This document shows positions 10,601 to 22,900 of a stretch of 64,000 bases of DNA, one piece after another. The notes under the pieces are model-generated. The model was not told where the DNA came from and ran no database searches. It saw nothing but the letters and a program-made list of their open reading frames with translations. Position numbers and translations under genes: made by a program. Positions within the stretch are counted from its first letter, which is position 1. Each line of letters begins with the position of its first letter. The DNA is from Oegoconia quadripuncta. Lineage: Eukaryota; Arthropoda; Insecta; Lepidoptera; Autostichidae. The stretch is from the NCBI GenBank assembly GCA_949316235.1, contig OX438745.1, positions 873,001 through 937,000 of the forward strand. Reading direction: 5' to 3'.

Positions 10601-13600
10601 GCTATTCAACGCAGGCGAAGCCGCGGGCGGAAAGCTAGTATTATATAATTTACTTAAGCACTTATTACACAATCCTATTTGTAGGAAATCTAATTTAAAA
10701 AAAGATATTTAGTGGATTGGAAGGTTCCGACTGCACTACTTTGTAACGGACCAAGTCTCTTCGTTATGATTCACAAACATATTTTAGACTAGCAACTTAC
10801 CCCGGCTTTATTCGAATTTTATTTGCATTTTTAGATTAGATAACTTCTTTGCACAAAATGTAATGCAATAATTGTTGTATGGCGGGGCAACTAATTATTA
10901 GTATGTGCAAACGTTTAAGTAACAGTTCATCTACTAATGAACTTCCGATTTCTTAGTTAGTGTTCCTAATTAGATTTCTTAAAAATGAGCGCTAGTTGTC
11001 ATTCGCCACGCCTTTCCTGTCTATCTATAAACCAGCTGTATTTTTGCCACGACTCGTGTAAATCCGCTACCAATGTTTGCACAAGTTGTATGATTACTTT
11101 GTTCTGAGAAAGTGATAGGTTGCTATTACTACGTTGCAGTGAGAGGTCGTGGCAAGGTCGTCAAGTCGTGATATTATGCAATATGAGAGAGTATATGGTA
11201 GTGGTTTTAACACCAGCTTAACTGACCGCTTTCTACCACAGCCAACTGACTCCTTTTTTTGTCGCGGGGTAATGCGTCATGCATACCATCCCTATCGGGA
11301 GGTATACGCACTAAAGCCCCGCAGCGACCTTTCTCAGCAGCAGGGAGGACCTGGGTACGCATAAGCGGCTTCCCATAGACCCCTAATAGAGGGGAATCTG
11401 TCAACACACCTGGACCCTGCGCAGTCGGTATTTCACTGTCGATAGACGTCTGTAGTATATTGATGACTTTGCCTTAGTTCGGTTTTTAACCACAATGTAA
11501 TGGTTTACTGCAACATAAACGTAATGTTTACTGCAACATAAACGTAATGTTTACTGCAACATAAACATAATGGTTTACTGCAACATAGACGTAATGGTTT
11601 ACTGCAACATAAACGTAATGGTTTACTGCAACATAAACGTAATGGTTTACTGCAACATAAACGTAATGGTTTACTGCAATATAAACGTAATGGTTTACTG
11701 CAACATAAACGCATATCGCTTAGTTAGCGCCGATACCGATGTATTATATACGCTTGTAAAGAATTAAAGGGCTTTGATCCCGGTATTATTTGTAACCCGT
11801 TGTGCATAAAAAAAAACTATCGCATTTTCACGGAGAGTCGCGCTGCAAACGACGCTGTCATGGTACGGGGGCTGCACGCGAGACGCACGTGTTAAATTCA
11901 TACGTGCACTCAAATCCACGTTGTACAGTAGAATGATCGCTCTGACCGCCAAGCAGGCATCGCTTGGCCATTTTTTTTTATGCTCAACGGATACTTGACC
12001 TCAATCACACCTGATGTTAAGTGAAGATGAGGTCGAAGGTGGAAGCGTACTGACCCGGAAACCCCAACACATCCAGGGGACTGGCTATCTTATCTCTGAC
12101 AACCGGAACACAACAATACTATTAACATTGCTGCTTGGCGGCAGATTTAGATAAGATGGTGGTAGCTAGCCAGGCGGACATTTAAAATGCCCTACCACCA
12201 ACCAAACCGAGTACTTAAACATGTACCCCGCTGGGGATCGAACCCGCGACCTCCGAATCGTATACCCAATGTTGTTTACATTGAGCCACGGAGGCGAGCG
12301 AGTTTTATCGTGTGAAGAGTGTGTCCTCGGCAGTGTGAACAGCCAGCGATGAACTATAAATATATATAACGACGACCTGTTTGGTGTAGTGGTTAGCAAC
12401 TCTGACCACTATACCAAAAGGTTGCGGGTTCGAATCCCGCTAGGGGCATATGTTTGTGTGATGAATACGGACATGTGTACCCGAGTTACGGATGTTTTCA
12501 TTTCTAATAAATATTTATTTACAAAAAAAATGTCTTTATGTAGTATATCGACCATCTGGTATATCCATAACACAAGCCTATAGTAGCTTACTGTGGAACA
12601 AGATGGCGCTGTGTGTTTGTCTAAGGATATTCATTTATTATTTATTATTATTATTATTTATTATTATTATTATTTATTATTATTATTTATTATTATTATT
12701 TATTATTATTATTTATTATTATTATTTATTATTATTATTTATTATTATTATTTATTATTATTATTATCTCTATTTTACCGAGATCTTTATCTTTTGTTCG
12801 TTTCTTGAGCGAGAAAATAGTCGATAGCTAATCGCTTCCTCGCCCTAGGTGGGACAAGTGCCTTACGCTCTAACGGCTGTAGCGTGCCGCTACGTCTTCT
12901 TCGAACCTCCCCTACCTGGTTGCCATCATGTCCTCGCCTTGTGGACATATAAACGAATTTAGCTTAGCAAATCCGACTAAACCGGCTTCGTGCATTGCCG
13001 TTTTAACTTGAACTTAGTTCATTGCAGTGGATTACATTGCGCTCTCGCCACACCCAAAACCATGCACTCGACAGGATAATCCGTCCAATAGATAGGAACA
13101 TCGCTTCATGATAAGAAAGACAATGCTAAATAAATACTCCAAATCAAATCAATATATTTTATTTCATAGGAGAAAATTATCACTTGAAAACGTCACTATT
13201 AATATTACATTATAGTTTAAATTTACTGCTCATTCACAAAGCTGACTCCCCAGAGAAGAACGAGCAAGAAACTCTAGGGTTGCTCTTTTAAACAGATTAT
13301 AGGTTGCGATTTGATAATTATATGAATAATAAGACAGCTATGTCCATGCTTGCTTATCATTCAAATAGTCAGTGATTTCATAATAGCCTTTTGTTAATAA
13401 TTTCTGTTTTATGATTGCTTTAAATTTATTTAAAGGCATATTTTGAATGTCTACTGGAACCTTATTATAAAAGCGTATAAATTGCCCTTTGAAGGATTTA
13501 CTAACTTTGTGAAGTCGGCTAACATAAATAGATAACTGGTTCTTATTCCTTGTATTCACATTGTGCCTGTCACTATTTTTAGCGAATAAGGTTATATTTT

Positions 13601-16600
13601 TTTTTGCATATAACAAATTCTCATAAATGTATTGAGATGCCATTGTTAGGTCCTAATTTATAAATGGCACGAGTAGCACGCTTCTGCAGAACAAAAATCA
13701 TATGTATGTCAGCAGCGTTTCCCCACGACAATATGCCATATGACATCAATCCTTCAATCATAACCCAAAATAACTCTAGTAGTAATAAACAAAACATACG
13801 CTCCGTTCGACGCGGCGTTGTCTGACAGCTTTCTTTATTTCCGCACGCTACACGGCTTACCATGGCTATCATCATCATCAGCCCGTAAACATCCCACTGC
13901 AGGGATATAGGCCTTCACTCGTATAAAGAGCGTAGTATGGGGCCATAGTCCACCACGCTGGCCCAATGCGGGTTGGGGACTTCGCATGCCTTTGAATTTT
14001 TATTTCTCAGGCATGCAGGGTCCCTCACGATGTTTTCCTTCGCCGTTTAAGAGCACATAAGTAATTAAATTAAATTTAAAAACTCATTGGTACATGGCCT
14101 ACATGGGAATCGAACCCGAACCTCCCGAATTGGGAGACCGCGTCTCAACCGCTGAGCCACCGACGCTTCACTCGTTGGTACATGGCTTGCCTGGGAATCG
14201 AACCATGGCTATAGTATGTCTGGTCTATACTCAGCTATGGATTGTTACTGTGAGCAAACCGCGCAGATATACACGTAGCGCGTTTGGTTACAAACAATGT
14301 GTGTTTGCGCACTGGACAACGCAGGGTTTCTAGACAGCTGCAAGCCGCTATTCAAAAAGCTTCGTATACATCTATTAACTTGGTTATACATAAAAGAAGT
14401 TTGTCTCTTTGTTAAGGTCGACCCTGTTTATTATAAAAAACGTAGCGTATTATAAAAGACACGTTGGAAGTCAATACAAGGGCATGTTGTATTAGCCTCC
14501 TTGTCGCACGTGTATTTTTTTTATTTTTTTTTAATGCACGATGGGTTCGTACTTGACCTCAATCACACCTGATGTTAAGTGAAGATGAGGTCGAAGGTGG
14601 AAGCGTACTGACCCGGAAACCCCAACACATTTGAAGGACTGGCTATCTTATCTCTGACAACCGGAACACAACGATGCTGCTTGGCGGCAGATTTAGATAA
14701 GATGGTAGTAGCTAGCCAGGCGGACATTTCAAATGCCCTACCACCAACCAAACCGAGTACTAAACATGTATCCCGCTGGGGATCGAACTCGCGACATCCG
14801 ATTCGTAAACCCTAAGTTGTTTACCCTATGAAGGGGAGTAGTTCCTAAATTATTCCACGCAGGCGAAGCCGCGGGCGCAAACTTAGTAATATAATGTTAG
14901 TAAGTAAGTATGTTAGTTAGTAATATCTCTTGTTACAGTACAAACGTTGTAATGAACTACACGGAAGTGGAGGGCAAGGTCCGCGAGGCGACGTCCGACG
15001 AGGCGTGGGGCCCCACCGGCCAGCAGATGCAGGAGCTGGCGTTGGCCACGTTCACGTACGAACACTTCCCCGAGGTGATGTCGATGCTGTGGCGACGGAT
15101 GTTGCACGACAACCGCTCACATTGGCGCAGGACTTACAAGGTCTGTCTCCATTTTTGACCGGCTTCAAAAGAAGAGGACATTTCTAAATTCGACTGTATT
15201 TTTTTTGTTACGCGTAAATTTTTTTTTTATGCACTACGGGTTCGTACTTGATCTCAATCACGCCTGATGTTAAGTGAAGATGAGGTCGAAGGTGGAAGCG
15301 TACTGACACGGAAACCCCAACTGGGGGACTGGCTACATTGCTGCTTGGCGGCAGATTTAGATAAGAGGGTAGTAGCTAGCCAGGCGGACATTTTAAATGC
15401 CCTACCACCAACCAAACCGAGTACTACTGTACCCCGCTGGGGATCGAACCCGCGACCTCCGAATCGAAAACCCAATGTTGTTTACATTGAGCCACGAAGG
15501 CGGTTATATCTTATCTCCTTTTCTTCACTTTTTACCCTTCACTCAGTATTTCCTGAATCCTACAACCTTGGGATCTGCAAGAGCAGAGTGATTAGGCCTT
15601 TACTGGAATCGTGTGCTTCATATTCGACCACATCGTCACTTTCTATGAGGTGAGATTGTGGTCAAACGCGTATCCAGTCAATCATATAAAAAAGGGCGGT
15701 AATGTGTTTCAAGTGCATGTATGTATGTAGTTTAAAGTATTTAAAAGACGTGCTGTTACGGAGTTTCTTGTCGCTTCTTCTCCCTAACCATAGCGCCTTG
15801 TGAAGCGATGTAGTCTTAAAAAAATAATATGTTGACTTTCAATAAGTGATATTTTTGTATCCTACATTGAATTAACCTCTCTGTCCGCTCTTTCCTTTTT
15901 TCTTTTCCGCGGGTCAAGTATCTCGGCGCGCCTGTCAAATTTTCGAAAATACCTGCGGTGTTAAAAACGTTTATAGATACTCTTCTACTGGGTGTATTTG
16001 TAATCTGTGAAAAGCAATAGCTACGTGAATATATTATCTATGGATATAATGAATGAACACTACTACAGCTATAATACAAAAAATCAGAAAAATGTTACGA
16101 GTTGTAATATGTAGGTATCCCTATATCCACGATATAATTGGTATTTTTACGGAAAGTACAGATTTATTTCATGTTTTTCTTAAAAAAACGGGTAATTCAA
16201 TAAATTGTTATGAGAATTGGAAGCTCTATGGCAGGTTCCTAAGCCTGTTCTAATAAAAAACAGTAGTTGGAATTCTATGCCTATACTCCCACCCAAAGAG
16301 AAAAAAAATATTTTCGCAAATACAGACTAAATATCATAGCTAACATGACATGGCGTACATTATTGGATGCGGAATTTAATAGAGAACAAGTTCAAACACA
16401 GTCCAAAGGAATTGGAACTCTATAATCATTACAATTGAGAGTTGAAAGTCGGGTGTCCGTTGGCACCGATCGGTGTCCGCGAGTGTTGTCGGTATAAAAG
16501 TTTTTTTGGCACCGATCGGTGCCAGCGTCCGCCTAAAGGTATTGACGACGACCTGTTTGGTGTAGTGGTTAGAAGCCTATAGGCCGGCAACGCATCTGTG

Positions 16601-19600
16601 ACCCTTTTGGTGTTGCGGGTGTCCATGGGCGGCGGTGATTGCTTTCCATCAGGTGACCCGCGCGCTCGTTTGCCGCCCTCTCATATAAAAAAAAAAAAAA
16701 TAGAAGCTCTGACTGCTATACCAAAAGGTTGCGGGTTCAAATTCCGCTAGGGGCATATGTTTGTATGATGAATATAGACATGTGTTCCCGCGTTAAGGTT
16801 ATGGATCGATTTATTTACAAAGAAAATATATATTTGTGTAGTATATCAACCATCTGGTGTCCACAACACAAGCCTATAGTTGCTTAATGTGGAACTAGAT
16901 GGCGTTGTGTGTCTGTGTATTTATTGTTTATTATTATTATTTATTTAAATATTTTTGGCTTTTGAAACTAAGCGGCTTTGCCGATTTCGAAGTGCATGGT
17001 GTCGTTAGGTTCTCCTTGACCCCTGGAGTGGCGTAGGATAGGTACTTTTTATGGTAAATAATTCAATATGACGCCCGAGAAATGCAAAATATGCTGTCGG
17101 GTTTTTTTGCGTTAACTTATATTGTCTGACGGGATTTAGCTCCCGACTGGGCCCCATGTAAATGTGGTAGGCCGCTTCGAATCGATTTATCTGAGAAAGA
17201 AACTGAAAGAAAGATCTGGAAATCAATTGGGGAGCCCTGTGTTCAGCAGTGACGTCCTGTGACTGATATGTTTATGATGATTAACTACAATATATAAATA
17301 ATATTAATTGTCAGTTAGTATGTCCAAGTTACTACCGCTTCGGAAATGGAAATCATCTGGGAAAAGAAGCGGCGCAAGAAACCCACAAGTAATCCATATT
17401 GAAAGGAGTCCATGGTTCTTCCGACCCATGGTATTAGGTCCTTACCTATGAAATTGGCGTTTTGTATGAAGAATGAAATTAAGACTGTTTTCTCCATACA
17501 AGTATTTTTGATTTTTTTTTTTGGGAACGGCAAATCCAAATTTAGCTAAACTTTGTGTGTGTTATCGGATAACATTAAGTTAAGTATAGGTAGCGTTAAT
17601 TTTTAAAAGTAACCGCTTTATAAAAGTTTCAGCGAATCTAAGAAATGATTATGGGAAGCACATGAAAAGAGGTCTGTTCAAATTTTTTTTATTATGTGAT
17701 TTAGCCCAGAAATTAAAAAATATTTCATGTGAAACCTTGAAAGAATATTCCATTTTCCAAATAAAAAACAAATTTTGATATAGCTTTGAAAATCGTAGGA
17801 ATTGGTAAAGAAAAAAACTCCAATTTCATAGGTAAAGACCCAATATATATTATTGCCGTAACATGCCCTCATTGACCATTCCAGTGTTTACTGCTGCTCA
17901 GTTACCTCGTCCGAAACGGGTCGGAGCGAGTGGTGACGTCAGCTCGGGAGCACATTTACGATCTGCGATCGTTGGAGAACTACACGTATGTCGACGACGT
18001 CGGCAAGGATCAGGTGAGGCCGCGGTCATTGACCTCGCACTGTGAGCAGGTGGAGCGAAGCCTGACTCTACCTCAGCCCTGCTCTCGTAATTCTTGTAAA
18101 CCACGACCAATAGTAAGGCTTCAAATTCAACCTAATTGCTATAGCCATCAAATTCGACCAATAGTAGAGCTTCAAATGCGACCAACAGAAGTGCTATAGA
18201 CGTGAAATTCGACCAATAGTAGGGCTTTAGCTATCACATTTGACAATGAGTAGAACTTCACTGTAAAATGCGAACAATAGCAGGGTTTCTCTGTCAAGTT
18301 TGACCAATAGTAGGGATTTTCTGTCAAATTTGACCAATGGTAGGGTTTCATTAACCAAGTGAGTCCTTCTAGGTAGAGTGGAATCGGACCAACCAAGGGA
18401 TCATGTTTTGGGATAATAATAGTTTATTACATCACTGTTGCGATCGCCAACTTGCCTGCCCGGCGATTAGGGCAAATCTTGCCATGGAAACTCAGCATAA
18501 TGTCTCGACATTGAACTCCCTAGAGCCGGAGGACGGAGACTGAAGAGTACTACACCGCAGAGTACCTATACGAGAATGCAACTAGAAAATATCAAGTGCT
18601 CGAAGTTATTGGCCAATAAAATTGTACGCAGGCATTTCAATGGATTTACAAAAAGACAATTTGTTGTAAACATGTCAAGAAAAAGATCTTTACCCTATTC
18701 ACTACCCACTGACACGTAGGCTCTAGGTCTACACCGATTTAGTGGCGACCCAACATAATTTTCAAGCCTTTAGGAAATTTTGCCACGATTATTGGCATTA
18801 TTATTCGCGGTAGCCTTTTGCTTGTAGTGTATCAAAACAGGGTGTCAAGCATAACTTGATCCCCTTCCCCATAGGTTAAGCTTTAGTGCTGATTTTGAAT
18901 TCATTTAGCTACACTCCCATTTGCCGAGGGGGGGGAACTTCTTTCCTACTTCACACCTTTAACTCTTCTTTAATTAGTCTGGGGCCCAAGATAGCAATAG
19001 AGACACGTAGGGCACCGTCTACCTTCAGTAGGCGCAGTGCAGAGTACCACAGTTGATCCTGGCTTACAGGAGTTGCAGTGGGAGGACTGTGGAGGCGGCT
19101 CTATTATAGGGTCTAACATAATTAACCTGACAAACTTTGGCAATTGCACGTACATGACAATAAAATAATATATTCATTAAAAACACTAGCTTTAAAAATT
19201 TTGTTTCCGAGTAAAAAAATTAAATGTAAGTGCAAATGAAAATACAAATTAACAGACTTACTTCATTTTCGATTGTACCTTATTTTATCAATGAGTAAAA
19301 AAAGGCAACGCTCATATGGAAGACGCCAAAGGGGGTGGCGGGGCACAGGGCGCAATCAATTACAGCAAGTCGTGTGGTTACCTTTCGGCGTCTTCAAAGA
19401 TACCGCGGCACGTGTTTGTGTGTTATGGCAAAGTACTTAGAGCGCGCGGCCATTAAGGTCCAACTCACAAAATTTACATTTCTAAATTTTATTTTTTGAA
19501 TAAAATCTGTTAACTTTAATGTTTTATTTTTTATTTTTTTCGTAATAGGTACACCTATACATACACTCTGCAACGTTTGTCAGGTTAATTTTGTTAGACC

Positions 19601-19939
19601 TTATATATGAGGGCTTCTCTGTCAGACACAATTGGAGGGTTATCAAATTCGAACATGGCAGATGAAAATGACGTTCATTACAATTGAAATTAGACAACAG
19701 CTCCAATGTTATCTTTCAGGGTATGAACGTGAGACACAAGGTCCGCGAGTTGATCGACTTCATTCAGGACGACGATAAACTCAGGGATGAGAGGAAGAAG
19801 GCGAAGAAGAACAAGGACAAGTATATTGGTGAGCTTTTACATTGTTTTTTTTTTGGTATTAAATGAATTTGCATCTATCTTATCTCGGTCAGTTGGAACA
19901 CAACAATGCTACTTTTCGGCAGAGTTAGGTAAGATATAT

Positions 19940-19971
<32 letters not shown>

Positions 19972-22900
19972 AAACTTTATTGGCATTACAGATACACACA
20001 CAGTTATGTTATGCTATACATATAAAGCAAAGGTATCCCCGGTTAAAACTTACATTACAAATCAAAGAGGGATGTACTTACAACTAATTTGTGTGTGTGC
20101 CGCAGTAATACAAAAGGGTTATCGATATCGATTGGCCCAAAACTAAAGAAGATTGGCAGGCGACCACGTATTTTCAGTACCTCATAAAAACGCGTTTCTC
20201 TAAGTCAAAACTTGGATCTAATTACTTTGATTAAGCATAACAAAAAGTGTAATCATAACTTATGCCTAGAAGTTGGGAAATATAGTTAAAAAATATAATT
20301 AAATCACTTAACCTCAAAACACTCAACCTCGAAGCTAATACAAATATCAAGCAAATAAGTAGGTAGCTGGATTTATATCTAAAGGTAAAAGTAATTTACA
20401 TACACACAGACATTGTAAATCCGTACAACCAGTAAAAAAATAGCTAAATTAAGCTAAATGTATTTAGCATAAGCCCTGAAGGTGTTGAAATGTATGGAAC
20501 TCGTTTTTTTTTTGTTTATTTAAAAAGTTTCGAGATCTGGATAAAAATTGCACACGGCAACACTGTCTGCCCAATCCTTTTTTGTTTTTAGTTTATCCTC
20601 CAATAATGTTGGAAGGCAAAGGGGTCAAAGCCCATTCTGCCCAATCCATTTTGAAAAAAAACGACGAATCATGTTATTATTAAAAATAGATATAATTTCT
20701 GTAAATTGTTACAATGGAAACACTGACATTCTGACAGTTGTATGCGTTTTGTTTTTGCAGGCATTGTGCATAATGCTAAGTCGCTCTATAAAATATCTCC
20801 AATGTATTTTCTTAATTATTTATTACCTCCATGTGCTATAAGGATATTTTAACTTGGTAAATACCTATATAAGAATGATCTATAAATTGAATACAGCCCG
20901 ATTACGAAACGTTACCGATTTCCCCGATTTCATAGGGTACCCCAACTGCCAATCTTCTTTGGGCAAGTCTACTTTTATTACTCGGCTGCCCCTGGTGGAG
21001 GGTAATGTTTTTCGAGTGTATGTGTATGCAGGTTTATATGTTCAAAATCGAAAAAATGCTCTATTTTGTAGGTACACATACACTTAAAATAGTCAGATTT
21101 TAAATTTTTAAGCTACTGCTTGTTCAAAAGGCAATTTTCCCCTGAGAAGAACAAGCAGGAAACTCGAGAGGTCGCTCTTTTTAAAAAAAAGGCTTTTATA
21201 TTACAAAATTATTAATTATTATTTAATGTTATAATATTTCATTATTAATTGTGAAATTGCCTGGTTATGCGAATGGGCTGGTTATATCCATGAATCTAAA
21301 TAATCTGATATTTTATAATATGCTTTCTTAATAAGTTTCTGTTTTATAGTATCTTTAAAATTTATTGAAAGGAAGATTTTGTATATCAACAGGAACTTTA
21401 TTGAAAAAGCGTATACATAACCCTTTGAATGAATTATTGACTTTGTGGAGGCGACTTATGTGACCTGCAAGTTTATCTTTATTTCTTGTATTGACATCAT
21501 GTTTATCATTATTTTTCCTAAATGATGCTATATTTTTTTTGACATTAGATTTTCAAAAATGTACTGTGACGAAAAGGTTAAAATCAAAATCAAAATATTT
21601 TTGTTAGAATATTACACTCTTTAAATCTGTAACCTAATCAGCTCGACTGGTTTTCATTCCCCTTCAATCAATCAATCAATCAAATACACTTTATTGTACA
21701 AAAAAAAATCTACAATGCACTTCATGAATAAAGCTTCAAAAAAATAATAATTGTACAACCAGGCGGTCTTATCGCTATTAAGCGATTTCTACCAGACAAC
21801 CTTTGGGTAGAGAAAAAATTTGAACGGGATAAAAGCAAGTAGGTTGTGCACCAATGACTTAAAAATATATCGTTCGTTTTGTTTCCCTGAGTGTCATAGG
21901 ATACACTTTATGCTGAAACTCCAACTTTGTGTCAGCCATGCATATGCTGTCGGGTTTTTTGGTCTCTAAATTGTTATTTGATTAGGAGCACGTAAAAAGG
22001 ATGCCATGACATGATGACAGTATAGTCAACTTTTTTTAAAATAAATTAAAATAATTTTTATATTTTTCTATCATCTAGTCCCAAACTAAGCTATGCTTGT
22101 AGTATAATAATAATAATATAATAAATATCCTTAGACATACACACAGCGCCATCTAGTTCCACAGTAAGCAACTATAGGCTTGTGTTGTGGATACCACATG
22201 GTTGACATACTACATAAATACATTTTTTTTTGTAAATAAATACTTATTATAAATGTAAACACCCATAACTCGGGTACACATGTCCGTATTCATCACACAA
22301 ACACATGCCCCTAGCGGGATTCGAGCCCGCTAACCACTACCCCAAACAGGTCGTCATGTATGGATACTAGATAACGGATAAACATACATAAATATTTGTA
22401 TAAACATCCATGACTCTGCAATTAAACCGCTGACTGCTAATATAATTTCGATTTACGATAACATCTGATGTTGTTCGCAGGCATGTCCTCGGAGGCCACA
22501 GTGATGGGTGTGAGATTAGGGGGCGGCGGTGGGGGCGGGGGGACGGGCGGAGCCGCGGCCTGGGGCGAGTACAGCGATCGGGCGCACGGGAACTGGGGTA
22601 TGTACACTTGTATTATGTCCTTACCTATGAAATTGGCGTTTTGTATGAAGAATTTCATTAATACTGTTTTCTCTATACAAACATTTTTGAATTTTTTTTA
22701 GGAACGGCAAATCCAAATTTAGCTAAACTTTGTGTGTATTATCGGATAACATTAAGTTAAATATAGGCAGCGTTAATTTTTAAAAGTAACCGCTTTATAA
22801 AAGTTTCTGCGAATCTAAGATATAATATGGGAAGCTCATGAAAATAGCTGTGTTCAAGTTTTTTTTATTTTGTGATTTCGCTCAGACATTTAAAAAATAT

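Noticed and set aside
11497..11710. CRISPR-like regular repeats
   Set aside because: Units are directly adjacent with no unique spacers, and the genome is animal.
11505..11767. Repetitive frames reading NINVMVYC or KPLRLCCS
   Set aside because: Translation of the 24-bp minisatellite on each strand, not a gene.
12371..12460. tRNA gene candidates (A and B box sequences at this and about 20 other places)
   Set aside because: All are heads of SINE families A, B, C or K: they continue into a shared body and A-rich or ATT-rich tail, and lack a complete cloverleaf acceptor stem.
12492..12827. Tyr/Ile/Leu-rich 111-aa frame
   Set aside because: Translation of an (ATT)n microsatellite at a SINE tail.
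22437..22658. Proline-rich minus-strand frame
   Set aside because: Antisense of the glycine run in lqfR exon 5.
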